In this document: positions 6,311 to 15,059 of the stretch, in pieces | Position numbering within the stretch: position 1 is the stretch's first letter | Layout of the letters: each line of letters starts with the position of its first letter | Assembly (NCBI RefSeq): GCF_003863355.1 | Contig: NZ_QQWG01000010.1 | Span: 1 to 64,000 of the forward strand | Direction: 5' to 3' | Length of the DNA stretch: 64,000 nucleotides | Origin: Ancylomarina euxina | Lineage (GTDB): Bacteria; Bacteroidota; Bacteroidia; Bacteroidales; Marinifilaceae | Position numbers and translations under genes: made by a program | The notes under the pieces: generated by a model | Seen by the model: only the letters and a program-made list of their open reading frames with translations | Told to the model about the DNA's origin: nothing | The model's database searches: none

Positions 6311-8193
6311 GTGTGTCCTGAAAGAGACTATCGGATAAAGGTAGAATCTATGCTGTAATTAAGATGGAGGTAGGTCCTCCGCAAGCGCTGTACAGGCGGA
6401 GCTTGCAAACCACCCTGTGGTGCTAATTGGGTGACTGTGCGGTATTGAGCGATTAGGGAAAAGGTCTAGTTGGATAGATCAGGTAAGAATAGAAAAGATG
6501 AACGAAAGTGAACCTCTTATGAAGTGCCGAGAAAACGAACCTCTCATCAAAACTATCGGTCTATTGCTGCCGGAGGATAAATACAGCGGAAACCTGTTTA
6601 CTGGCTGTGTGGTGAGCGTCATTAAGGGGGTATGAGTTTTATTCAGGCTTAATAATGGAACAGGAGAAGTCATATAGAGATGTAAAGGGAAAGACACAAA
6701 TAGGGAAAACACCTATGAGGTCGAAAACCAAAGCTTTATATGATGGCGGACTCAGTCGTAGTAGCGTTGAGCATCCTGTAATGGGAGAGGAGCAAAGGGC
6801 TGGGGTTATACAGATGACACTTGATCTGTCAACTTCACAAGGAAGGAAGAGCAGAACAGTTGATTCGAAAGTGATACCAATAACTACACAAATGGTATGG
6901 GAAGCCTACAAACGAGTCAGAAAGAATAAGGGTGGCTTTGGTGTTGATAGAGAAAGTATAGCTGATTATGAAGAGTCATTATCAGAAAACCTATACAAAC
7001 TATGGAATAGATTAACCTCTGGAAGCTATCATCCACCCGCAGTGCTTGAAGTAGAAATCCCTAAGAAAGATGGTAAACTTAGAAAATTGGGTATCCCAAC
7101 AGTGAGTGATCGAATAGCACAACAAGTACTTAAAACGTATTTGGAGCCAAGATTAGAAGCTGTGTTTTCAGATAATTCTTACGCTTATCGTCCAAATAAA
7201 AGTGCCCATCAGGCAGTGCAAGAAGTACGAAAGAATGTATGGAAACAAGGCTGGGTTATTGATATGGACATCAAGAGTTTCTTCGATAAAGTTTCCCATG
7301 ATTTACTAATGAAAGCATTAGAAAGGCATGTGGATGAAAACTGGGTAAAGTTTTACATCGTAAGATGGCTAAAAGCCCCTATCGAAGATAAGCAGGGTAA
7401 CAGAAGATATCGAAACGAAGAGGGAACCCCACAAGGCGGTGTTATAAGTCCTTTGTTGGCAAATTTATTCTTGCACTATGTATTTGATAAATGGATGGAT
7501 CAAAATTTCTCCAAGCTAAAATATGTCAGGTATGCAGATGATGTCATTATTCATTGCACAAGTGAATCTCAATCTAAGTATGTGCTTGCTTTAGTAAGAG
7601 CACGATTTAGAAAGTGTAAGCTAGAATTGCATGAAAAGAAGACAAAGATTGTCTATTGCAAAAGAGACAAGCGCAGGGGGAATTACCCGATAATAGAATT
7701 TGATTTTCTTGGGTTTAGTTTTAAGCCACGACCAACAGCGACGAAAGAAGGCGTTATGTTCTTGAGTTATGATTGTGCGATAAGTAAATCCAATGAGAAG
7801 AAGATAACTAAAGAGTTAAAACAATCGGGTTTTCATCGTTGGACTGGGAGAAGTATTGATAAGATAGCCAAATCGTTTAACCCACGAATTCGTGGTTGGA
7901 TCAACTATTATGGCAAATTCAGAATTCATACTTTAAGTCGAGTTTTCAAAAGGTTTAATCATCGTTTAATTAGTTGGGCAGTGAATAGGTATAAGCACTT
8001 TAAGAGGAGTAGAGTAAAAGCAGGTAAATGGATTAGGAGGTTATCAATAAGTTATCCTGGTTTGTTTTTTCACTGGAAATTATCCTATCTTCGAAGTGCA
8101 TAACTTTTATGTATAACAAGAGCCGTATGATGGGAGACTATCACGTACGGTTCTGTGAGAGGCTAGAGGGGAAGTTCCTCTGGTCTACTTGAC
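6311..8193 (+). mobile_element. Complete group II intron (ribozyme plus reverse transcriptase gene)
   Basis: The intron begins GTGTGTCC at 6311, matching the group II 5' consensus GTGYG. About 340 bp of structured RNA lead to the reverse transcriptase gene. Domain V starts at 8120 and domain VI ends at 8193 with a bulged A seven bases from the 3' end. Size is about 1.88 kb. The encoded enzyme lacks an HNH endonuclease domain, as in the small bacterial classes that insert at terminators or attC sites. I cannot assign the class from sequence alone. Both ends look intact. Confidence 0.85.
6655..8103 (+). CDS. ltrA: Group II intron reverse transcriptase/maturase
   Basis: The 482-aa protein carries the reverse transcriptase blocks in order: PKKDGKLRKLGIPTVSDRI at about residue 138, a fingers region with DMDIKSFFDKVSHDLL, EGTPQGGVISPLLANLFLHY, and the catalytic VRYADDVIIHC. 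DFLGFSF and the maturase (X) domain with FNPRIRGWINYYGKF follow. There is no C-terminal HNH endonuclease, which suggests insertion into single-stranded or hairpin DNA at replication forks. It works with the surrounding ribozyme in splicing and retrohoming. No frameshift is seen, so the enzyme may be active. The gene symbol is used in its generic sense. Confidence 0.93.
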   Translation: MEQEKSYRDVKGKTQIGKTPMRSKTKALYDGGLSRSSVEHPVMGEEQRAGVIQMTLDLSTSQGRKSRTVDSKVIPITTQMVWEAYKRVRKNKGGFGVDRESIADYEESLSENLYKLWNRLTSGSYHPPAVLEVEIPKKDGKLRKLGIPTVSDRIAQQVLKTYLEPRLEAVFSDNSYAYRPNKSAHQAVQEVRKNVWKQGWVIDMDIKSFFDKVSHDLLMKALERHVDENWVKFYIVRWLKAPIEDKQGNRRYRNEEGTPQGGVISPLLANLFLHYVFDKWMDQNFSKLKYVRYADDVIIHCTSESQSKYVLALVRARFRKCKLELHEKKTKIVYCKRDKRRGNYPIIEFDFLGFSFKPRPTATKEGVMFLSYDCAISKSNEKKITKELKQSGFHRWTGRSIDKIAKSFNPRIRGWINYYGKFRIHTLSRVFKRFNHRLISWAVNRYKHFKRSRVKAGKWIRRLSISYPGLFFHWKLSYLRSA

Positions 8194-8301
8194 ACGCTCT
8201 ATAAAGGAAAAATTCATTGATTTTTGAAGCGAACGATAAAAATATAAATCATTGAAAATCAAAGACTAATTTTTACTGTTAGTCAGAACTAAATAAAAGA
8301 C

Positions 8302-9009
8302 ATGAAAATAACATCTATATTATCACTCATCATAGTTCTTTCATTCTTCAGTTGTGAAAAAACAAAGACAATTGAAGGTCTCTGGGTTGTTAAATCAGTA
8401 GTTGTTGGAGATGAAGAAATGACTCCAAATGCAAGATGGACTCGCTTTAATTCTGATTTAACGCAAGAATCAGGCAATGGAAGGTTTCAACATTCATATG
8501 GAACTTGGAAATTGAATCAAAATTCTAATGAATTAGTCATAGAAAATACAAACGAATTAGATGATATAAATGAGCCCTTCGTGATATCGCTAAATCAAAG
8601 TGAAATGATTTGGGAAAGAACTGAAGAAGGGCAAAACATTAAAGTCATTCTAGAACGTTCATCTCAACTGCCAGAAACACATGGTGATAAAATACTTGGA
8701 CTATGGGTATTAGAAAAAGCAATAGGTAATGGTCGCTATTTTAAGGAATCGGATCAAAAAGAAATTAAAGATTATATATTTTTTAGATGGGATAAGCGAT
8801 TTGTTATAGAATCTGAAAAAGGCAGAGTAAATGGTGTTTATAATGTTCATGGGCATAAACCCGAAGTTGAATTAATACCATATGGGAGTCAAGTAAAAAG
8901 AGATTTTTGGGGAATTCATTTCGAAGAAAATCAAATAACTTTAAAGCTTTTGAATTCTGACACGATAGTAACAAGACAGTTTAGAAGAATGCGTAAGTTT
9001 CCTGACTAG
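8302..9009 (+). CDS. Lipoprotein with lipocalin-like repeats
   Basis: The 235-aa product has a lipoprotein signal (MKITSILSLIIVLSFFSC). Two segments of about 100 residues each begin with a GLW motif: IEGLWVVKSVVVGDE near residue 26 and ILGLWVLEKAIGNGR near residue 130. This resembles duplicated lipocalin-like domains that are common in Bacteroidota lipoproteins and have unknown ligands. It lies 108 bp after the group II intron. The stop codon is directly followed by a short sequence resembling the 5' arm of the attC-like palindromes, so it may be a fourth, damaged cassette. Function is unknown. Confidence 0.7.
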   Translation: MKITSILSLIIVLSFFSCEKTKTIEGLWVVKSVVVGDEEMTPNARWTRFNSDLTQESGNGRFQHSYGTWKLNQNSNELVIENTNELDDINEPFVISLNQSEMIWERTEEGQNIKVILERSSQLPETHGDKILGLWVLEKAIGNGRYFKESDQKEIKDYIFFRWDKRFVIESEKGRVNGVYNVHGHKPEVELIPYGSQVKRDFWGIHFEENQITLKLLNSDTIVTRQFRRMRKFPD

Positions 9010-9033
9010 TAAAAACTATCTAATGTGATGTGG
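9006..9033 (+). repeat. Possible truncated attC-like 5' arm
   Basis: CTAGTAAAAACTATCTAATG followed by TGATGTGG resembles the 5' arm of palindrome A (CTAACAAAAGCTATATG, then TAATGCGGG) and overlaps the stop codon of the lipoprotein gene in the same way. No matching 3' arm is found downstream, so this would be a broken site. Confidence 0.3.
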
Positions 9034-9084
9034 ACTTGCAACAAAAATGTGGACAATAAGTTAAGTCATGCCGCTTTCTTTTGA

Positions 9085-9250
9085 TTATTTAATAGTCTCC
9101 CTTATGCATCGGGCATCAAAAACTGGCAATCCAATTATCACGATCACATCATCCGTAATAATATGGAATATCAGCGCATAAAGGTATATCTTATCAAGAT
9201 CGTAAAAATTGGAAGGCTGATAAATTCAAAGGAAAAAAAACATTGGAGAA
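9085..9250 (+). pseudogene. Remnant of a REP-associated (Y1/RAYT-like) transposase
   Basis: One frame reads PYASGIKNWQSNYHDHIIRN and then continues NMEYQRI. After a frameshift another frame reads QDRKNWKADKFKG. Together they match the C-terminal part of Y1 (HUH) transposases of the REP-associated type, where N-Y-H-x-H-I-I-R is followed by a helix and then P-x-x-W-x-x-D-K-F. The N-terminal HUH motif is absent and an upstream stop interrupts the frame, so the gene is dead. Confidence 0.55.
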
Positions 9251-9260
9251 ATAAAATGTT

Positions 9261-9925
9261 AGCTCAAATCTTTAAAAGGGGCTTATATAGCTTTTTTCTT
9301 AAATCCCCTTTAGGAAACCCGAACTGCCGTGGTGAGGAAAAGGTGGAATTGTGGGTACTGAAAATGATTTAGACTGATCAACTCATCAGTGAAAATTCAG
9401 TATCTTAAAATACCAATACACATTATATGTTGAATCAAAATGTAAAATAAATTATAAAGGGATATAATATTCTCAACTCGTGATTCGAGTTATTATTTTT
9501 GATCCTATTACGAACTTATTGTTCTAATAGGATTTTTTATTTTAGATCACTCGCAAGCTCTTGTTTTGCCCTTGTTTTGCCCTTGTTTCGGTGCTTTCCT
9601 TATCACCCATACTTGACTTATTCAGGCTAGGCTGGTATAAATATATTATATCTTTTTTCTGAATTAGATAAGCCAGATTAGCTCTGAAAAAAATCTATTG
9701 TTATCTGTTTTTTAAATTTTTCAAGAAAACATTTCGTGTATTATTATGGTTTTGAGTTTTTTATGTATTAAATTCAGGTTGGTTTTTTTCATAAAAAAAC
9801 ATTTTTTTCTTATTAGAATCGTCCTGTTGTATTTAGACTTATTGTTTTTATAACTATTGGGAAGAATGATTAGACAATCGAGATTTAACTGAACATGACT
9901 GTAATCAGATTAAATAACAAAATAT
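9261..9925. other. Intergenic region with two hairpins and a short tandem repeat
   Basis: No gene is supported. AACTCG-TGATT-CGAGTT (9475-9491) and a stronger terminator-like hairpin (listed separately) occur. CTTGTTTTGCC is repeated nearly three times in tandem at about 9557-9590. The AT-rich part before 9926 probably holds the promoter of the kinase gene. Confidence 0.5.
9504..9538 (+). terminator. Intrinsic terminator-like hairpin
   Basis: CCTATTACGAAC pairs with GTTCTAATAGG (one bulge) around the loop TTATT, followed by ATTTTTTATTTT. No intact gene ends immediately upstream. It may be left over from the eroded element to its left. Confidence 0.65.
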
Positions 9926-11470
9926 ATGGAAGTGTCAAGACGCATGAATATTGACCATACTCAATTATTTGAGATGATTCCTTTAGGTGTATTATATCTT
10001 TCAATTGAAGGGGAAGTATTATCTGCTAATTCTATTGCAAAAAGAATTCTGGACTTACCAACTGAGCATTTACAGCGTTTTAATTCCTTTAAATCCAGAT
10101 ATAAGACTACTAAGAAAGGCGAAAGAGATTTTTTTGAAGATGAGTTTCCTGTTAGCTTAGCCATAAAAACAGGAAAACCCATACTCGATGTCATTATGAG
10201 TGTCTATAATTCAAAAGAGGATAAACACTATTGGATTAATATAAATGCGATACCTCAATTTAGAGAAGGAGAAGATAGTCCCTATCAGGTTTGTACATTT
10301 TTTTGTGATATTACTGAACAGGTGCGTACTGGCGATGCTTTAAGGGCAAGTGAGGAGCGATATAAAGGACTGTCTGAAGCTGCATTTGAATCCATATTTA
10401 TCTCGGAGAAAGGTGTTTGCATTGAGCAGAATTCTGTGGCAGAGAAGATGTTTGGTTATACATTAGAAGAAGCTGTTGGAAAAATGGGTACGGAATGGAT
10501 TGTTGCTGAGGATCATGAAAAGGTTATGAATAAAATGCTTTCTGGTTTCGAAGAGCCTTATGAAGTGACAGCTCAGAGAAAAGATGGGACCGTTTTTCCA
10601 GCTGAAATACAGGGAAAAATGATGTACTATAAGGGTAAATCAGTTCGAATAACCGCTTTAAGAGATATTACCCTTAGAACAAATATGATTAAGGACCTGA
10701 TTTCTGCTAAAGAAAAGGCGGAAGAAAGTGACAGACTGAAGTCTGTTTTTCTAGCCACGATGAATCATGAACTTCGCACCCCATTAAATCATGTGCTGGG
10801 CTTTAGTAATATAATACAAGAATCAAGTCAGGATCAAGAAATTAGTGATTACGCTAAAATTATTCATCAAAGTGGTTCTAATCTCCTTGAACTTATTGAA
10901 GATATATTTAAACTTGCTACTGTTGAGCAAGGTAAGTTCAGTTTGATAAATCAATCCTTAAAATGTGAGGATCTGTATCTTGATTTACAAAAGTGTTTGA
11001 AAGATGAACTCAAGCAATCCGGTAAAAGTCATCTCATTAATTTAGATTTTAGCACCGAAGAACAATTGCTCAAAAGTTGGATATACTTAGATCGAGGCAA
11101 AATAATTCAGGTGATGCGTCATCTTTTTAAGAATGCCGTAAAATTTACTGATCAGGGCTCTATCGAATTTGGATTTCATAGATCAAATGAAAAAGAGATC
11201 GCGTTTTTTGTTAGGGATACTGGTATTGGTATTCCGGATGATAAGCAGGAGCTTATTTTCGATTTCTTTAGGCAGGTTGATGAATCCTATACAAGAGTTT
11301 ATAACGGGATTGGTGTTGGCTTAGCGATTTCAAAAAAGATTGCTGAGGCTATGAATGGTAGAATTACTGTCGAATCGACTTTAGGTGCGGGATCTGTATT
11401 TTATTTTACGATTCCCAAAGATTCTTCCAACTCTAATAGTATTGACCAGGATGATTTTGACTCAATTTGA
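9926..11470 (+). CDS. Soluble PAS-domain sensor histidine kinase
   Basis: The 514-aa protein has no membrane segment. A first PAS-like domain covers about residues 10-135 and a second PAS domain about 140-255 (YKGLSEAAFESIFISEKG, then FGYTLEEAVG). The HisKA dimerisation domain has the phospho-accepting H281 in NHELRTPLNHVLGF. The ATPase domain shows the N box (HLFKNAVKFTDQG), the G1 box DTGIGI and the G2 box GIGVGLAISKK. It should phosphorylate a response regulator, but none is adjacent, so it is an orphan kinase or passes phosphate to a distant partner. The second Met at 9944 is an alternative start. It is convergent with the next gene. Confidence 0.9.
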   Translation: MEVSRRMNIDHTQLFEMIPLGVLYLSIEGEVLSANSIAKRILDLPTEHLQRFNSFKSRYKTTKKGERDFFEDEFPVSLAIKTGKPILDVIMSVYNSKEDKHYWININAIPQFREGEDSPYQVCTFFCDITEQVRTGDALRASEERYKGLSEAAFESIFISEKGVCIEQNSVAEKMFGYTLEEAVGKMGTEWIVAEDHEKVMNKMLSGFEEPYEVTAQRKDGTVFPAEIQGKMMYYKGKSVRITALRDITLRTNMIKDLISAKEKAEESDRLKSVFLATMNHELRTPLNHVLGFSNIIQESSQDQEISDYAKIIHQSGSNLLELIEDIFKLATVEQGKFSLINQSLKCEDLYLDLQKCLKDELKQSGKSHLINLDFSTEEQLLKSWIYLDRGKIIQVMRHLFKNAVKFTDQGSIEFGFHRSNEKEIAFFVRDTGIGIPDDKQELIFDFFRQVDESYTRVYNGIGVGLAISKKIAEAMNGRITVESTLGAGSVFYFTIPKDSSNSNSIDQDDFDSI

Positions 11471-11488
11471 TTTAAGTAACCATTTTTC

Positions 11489-12214
11489 TTATGCTTTTCG
11501 GGTTCGTTTTCTTAGTTTAAACAGTCGATCGGTGTAGTAGAGCCTTAATTCCTCAGCAAAGTGCATGGGATTCTCATAATCTTTAAGCACCCTATAGGTC
11601 TGTCTGTTTTTAGCTAGAATTAATTGCTGTTCGAGGGCCTCTTTTTCCTGTTTCAAATAGCTGTCTTCAATTGCTGATCCCGAATGAGCTCTGTCCGCAT
11701 CTTCGGTTTGTAATAGGGCATTTCCCGAGAAAATATGAGCATGAAAGAGCTCTAGTTCTCTTAAATTCCCTGTTTTATAAATTTCTATCAATTTACTGGT
11801 GACTTCAGTTGCCAAATCAACTTTATCTTCATTCATAGAAAACTTGTCGGGGTGCACGTGTAGCATGGCTTCACGATAAAGTCGTTTCTTCTCTTTCTCA
11901 ACTTCCTTCGACTCAGTCGCAACAATTTTTTGTTTGGGGATAGACTTTATTCCTATGGGGTCTATATAATTTTTGCCACGTTTTTTCTGTTCCAGGCGTT
12001 TTTGCTTTTTTGCCTTTTGCATCCTCCTATAAAGATCACTGAGTTCCTGCTCCTCAATAATCATATCTATGAGTATGGCACGTAAGCTTGCTTCAAAAAC
12101 AGATGTCTCATGTTCAATAGCCTGCAATTCTCCTTTTAAAGCTTGAATTTGAGCTTTAAGTGAGAGTTGTTCTTGTATAGAATTTTTAGTGTTAGGAAGA
12201 TTCTGTTTAAACAT
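11489..12214 (-). CDS. J-domain-like protein with coiled coil
   Basis: The 241-aa protein has an N-terminal coiled coil (about residues 12-100, very rich in Glu, Lys and Gln). A basic linker leads to KEKKRLYREAMLHVHPDKFS at about 129-148, which carries the HPD tripeptide that in DnaJ proteins triggers Hsp70 ATPase activity. The J domain is internal instead of N-terminal and is followed by about 90 helical residues. No zinc finger or G/F region is present. A role as a dedicated Hsp70 co-chaperone is inferred from the HPD motif. No partner chaperone gene is near. Confidence 0.7.
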   Translation of the reverse strand: MFKQNLPNTKNSIQEQLSLKAQIQALKGELQAIEHETSVFEASLRAILIDMIIEEQELSDLYRRMQKAKKQKRLEQKKRGKNYIDPIGIKSIPKQKIVATESKEVEKEKKRLYREAMLHVHPDKFSMNEDKVDLATEVTSKLIEIYKTGNLRELELFHAHIFSGNALLQTEDADRAHSGSAIEDSYLKQEKEALEQQLILAKNRQTYRVLKDYENPMHFAEELRLYYTDRLFKLRKRTRKA

Positions 12215-12384
12215 ATATCAGATTGTGAAGATGCAAAGTTGCAGAATATTAATTGAGAAATGAAAAGTGGCAGGGAAGAATTGAAGAATCTTCTTTTTTA
12301 TTTCTGAATTGTTTAAATAACATAAAGAGATTTCATAAGTTTGAGTGAGATTAGTTTTTTGTTATGACGAATAAGTAGGGGGTT

Positions 12385-13272
12385 ATGGATTATAGAGATG
12401 AGGTTTTTTTATTAGTGGCTGAGAATTTAAGTTTCTCCAAAGCAGCAGAGGATTTATTTATCAGTCAGCCTGCTGTAACCAAGCATATCAAGGAATTGGA
12501 ATCAAGATTGAATATCGCTTTGTTTGAAAGAAAGGGTAACAAAATTTACTTGACGAAAGCAGGGAAGCTTATTTATACACATCTTAAAAAGATAAAACAA
12601 GCGTATCAGGAAATGGAATTTGAGTTAGGACGCTTGAATGATACTTTTAAAGGCGTATTGCGGGTAGGTGCCAGTTCTACAATATCACAATATCTGATAC
12701 CCAAGGTTATTGCTGCCTTTCATAAACGATACCCTAAAATCGAACTTCATTTGCTAAATGGGAATTCTTTTGAAGTTGAACAGAAATTATTCGAAAATGA
12801 AATTGATTTAGGCTTGGTTGAAAATGTATCATCGCAATCGAGTATCAAATACATTGATTTTCTCGACGATGAACTTGTTATTGTAACAAGTAGTAATAGT
12901 GTTTATGCCAAGAAGAAAACCCTTTCTGCTGAGGATCTTCAAACACTTCCTATTGTTTTGAGAGAGAAAGGGTCTGGGACACTCGAAGTGATTCAGAAAG
13001 CTTTGTCGAAATACAATATTCCAATAGATAAACTTAATATTCTTATCCATTTGGGAAGTACCGAAGCCATTAAGAATTTCCTATGCGATTTTGATGGTAT
13101 AGCTGTTGTTTCTGTAAGTTCTATTGAGAAAGAATTACGTTTAAAAGAGATTACCCAATTAGAATTAAAAGGGATTCGTTTAAATCGAAAATTTAGAATT
13201 GCATTGATGCAGGGGCATGAGGTTTCGGCAACAAAACTGTTTATTGAATTTCTTTCCAGGTATAACTTTTAG
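12385..13272 (+). CDS. LysR-family transcriptional regulator
   Basis: The 295-aa protein has the N-terminal winged helix-turn-helix of LysR regulators (LSFSKAAEDLFISQPAVTKHIKELE, residues about 16-40). A coiled-coil linker and a periplasmic-binding-like effector domain (LRVGASSTISQYLIPKVI onward) follow. It precedes a YeiH-type permease gene in the same direction, with the permease ATG 76 bp after the stop. This is the usual genomic partnership of CysB/YeiE-like regulators with YeiH. It probably activates the two transporter genes in response to a sulfur compound; that is inferred from context. Confidence 0.9.
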   Translation: MDYRDEVFLLVAENLSFSKAAEDLFISQPAVTKHIKELESRLNIALFERKGNKIYLTKAGKLIYTHLKKIKQAYQEMEFELGRLNDTFKGVLRVGASSTISQYLIPKVIAAFHKRYPKIELHLLNGNSFEVEQKLFENEIDLGLVENVSSQSSIKYIDFLDDELVIVTSSNSVYAKKKTLSAEDLQTLPIVLREKGSGTLEVIQKALSKYNIPIDKLNILIHLGSTEAIKNFLCDFDGIAVVSVSSIEKELRLKEITQLELKGIRLNRKFRIALMQGHEVSATKLFIEFLSRYNF

Positions 13273-13348
13273 TTATTGCTGATAATAATTGAGTATTTGC
13301 CAGGCTTATAGCTTGCGTGTATGTTTGTCACAAATTAATACGACAAAT

Positions 13349-14278
13349 ATGACACTAAACCATAAACAAATTTGCATTGTATATAGCAGTTTGCTATTTC
13401 TTTGCTTTATGCCCTTTATTTCACCGGTAATTGCATTAGCTCTGGGAATTTTACTTTCAATCCTGGGTATTAAGCAAGCTGATTTTTCGAAATACACATC
13501 CTTTTCTTTACAAGCTTCAATTGTTTTAATGGGCTTTGGAATGAATTTAGCACAGGTCATCAGTACTTCAAAAACGGGCTTTATCGATACAGCTATATCT
13601 GTTTTTGTAGTGATGACTTGTGGTTTATTATTAGGGAAATTTCTTAAGGTTGACTCCAAAATTTCCCTGTTAATATCGGCAGGAACAGCAATTTGTGGAG
13701 GTAGTGCCATTGCTGCTATTGCTCCGGTTTCCAACGCTAAAAATTCTCAGATCTCATTTGCTTTAGTCGTTGTGTTTATCTTGAACGCTGTTGCTCTGAT
13801 TATTTTCCCACTTATCGGACATTATTTTAATCTTAGTCAGGAAACCTTTGGCTACTGGGCAGCCATTGCCATTCACGATACGAGTTCGGTTGTTGGTGCG
13901 GGTGCTACTTATGGCGTTAAAGCACTTGAAATTGCAACAACGGTGAAGTTGATACGAGCTTTGTGGATTATTCCATTATCCATAGTTGTTGCCGTTTTGC
14001 AAAAGGATAAATCTGTAGGGAAGCTTAAGTTTCCTTGGTTTATAGGTCTTTTTGTTATCAGCATTCTTATAAGCTATTTGTTACCTGCTTGGGATACAAC
14101 TTATACACATCTCAACTGGTTAGGCAGACGAGGGATGGTTGTTGCGCTCTTTTTAATTGGCTCTAATATTTCTATTGCTGAAGCTAAGCAGGCCGGCTTA
14201 AGAAGTTTCATCCTAGGAATTCTACTTTGGCTACTGATTGGAATTGGTTCTTTCTTAATGCTCACCTCTAATTTTTAA
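13349..14278 (+). CDS. YeiH-family (UPF0324) putative sulfate/sulfur exporter
   Basis: A 309-aa integral membrane protein with about ten hydrophobic segments. It has the conserved GTAICGGSAIAAIAPV and HDTSSVVGAGATYG segments typical of the YeiH family. Members are linked to export of sulfate or sulfite in taurine or cysteate degradation. A TTG at 13289 opens the frame earlier, but that extension is non-hydrophobic and the ATG at 13349 gives MTLNHKQICIVYSS, which leads straight into the first membrane helix. It lies between a LysR gene and a TauE/SafE-type permease that starts 5 bp after its stop, so the two transporters are probably co-transcribed. Confidence 0.88.
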   Translation: MTLNHKQICIVYSSLLFLCFMPFISPVIALALGILLSILGIKQADFSKYTSFSLQASIVLMGFGMNLAQVISTSKTGFIDTAISVFVVMTCGLLLGKFLKVDSKISLLISAGTAICGGSAIAAIAPVSNAKNSQISFALVVVFILNAVALIIFPLIGHYFNLSQETFGYWAAIAIHDTSSVVGAGATYGVKALEIATTVKLIRALWIIPLSIVVAVLQKDKSVGKLKFPWFIGLFVISILISYLLPAWDTTYTHLNWLGRRGMVVALFLIGSNISIAEAKQAGLRSFILGILLWLLIGIGSFLMLTSNF

Positions 14279-14283
14279 ATAGG

Positions 14284-15000
14284 ATGCTATATTTTTGGAT
14301 TATTTTGATTGTATTAGTAGCAAGTTTAGTTAAAGGGATTACTGGTTTTGGATTTGCATTAATTGCACTACCTCCTTTATTAATCTGGTATTCTCCTCAA
14401 GAGATGATACCCGTATTAATACTTTGTAATCTTTTTGCTTCTTTGGTTATCGTATTACAAAAGAAAGATAGAAAATTGGTGAATAAGCAATTTCAATCCT
14501 TAATTACATATGGTGCTTTATTCACTCTGCTTGGGGTATTCACACTTAAATATTTAACCGAGGATATTTTAATTATTATTATGAGTATATTCTTTATTAT
14601 ACTGTCTATTTGTTCTCTTTTAGGAATTCGATATACGATTAAATTATCTGATTGGTCATATCGCTTAGCAGGTATGTTTCTTGGATTCTTAACGGGGAGT
14701 ATTTCTATTAGCGGACCTCCTTTAGCTTTATTTCTTCATTCAGCTAAAGTCGATAATCAGGAGTTCAGAGAAATTTTTTCGTGGTTTAGTATCGTAACTG
14801 CATTTATTGCACTTGTGGGCTATAGTATATTAGGACTTTTAACTGTGGCAACTTTTAAAATGACACTCTTGTTTCTCCCTATTCTTTATTTGGGTTCATT
14901 TATTGGAAAAAGATTAAATCATCGAATTTCGCCACATTTATTTAAGAACCTAAGTATTTTTATTACACTGATTTCAAGTTTGTTTTTATTATTAAAATGA
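14284..15000 (+). CDS. TauE/SafE-family sulfite exporter-like permease
   Basis: A 238-aa membrane protein with about eight helices. The N-terminal motif VKGITGFGFALIALP and the mid-protein GFLTGSISISGPPLALFL are characteristic of TauE/SafE permeases, which export sulfite or organosulfonate. It starts 5 bp after the YeiH gene, suggesting one operon controlled by the upstream LysR protein. The exact substrate is not visible from sequence. The pairing of two unrelated sulfur-type exporters suggests disposal of sulfite or sulfate from sulfonate metabolism, although no sulfonate-degrading enzyme is in the window. Confidence 0.87.
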   Translation: MLYFWIILIVLVASLVKGITGFGFALIALPPLLIWYSPQEMIPVLILCNLFASLVIVLQKKDRKLVNKQFQSLITYGALFTLLGVFTLKYLTEDILIIIMSIFFIILSICSLLGIRYTIKLSDWSYRLAGMFLGFLTGSISISGPPLALFLHSAKVDNQEFREIFSWFSIVTAFIALVGYSILGLLTVATFKMTLLFLPILYLGSFIGKRLNHRISPHLFKNLSIFITLISSLFLLLK

Positions 15001-15059
15001 GTCTTTAATATTTAATCATGACTTTCTGCTTACATTTAAGCTTCAAAAAATATTAGGTG

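Noticed and set aside
9163-9372. 69-codon plus-strand frame as a gene
   Set aside because: Its N-terminal part is the out-of-frame continuation of a transposase remnant and the rest lacks any protein-like pattern. It is a by-product of the pseudogene.
13306-13734. 142-codon minus-strand frame opposite the YeiH-type gene
   Set aside because: It is a shadow of the strongly coding membrane-protein frame on the plus strand.
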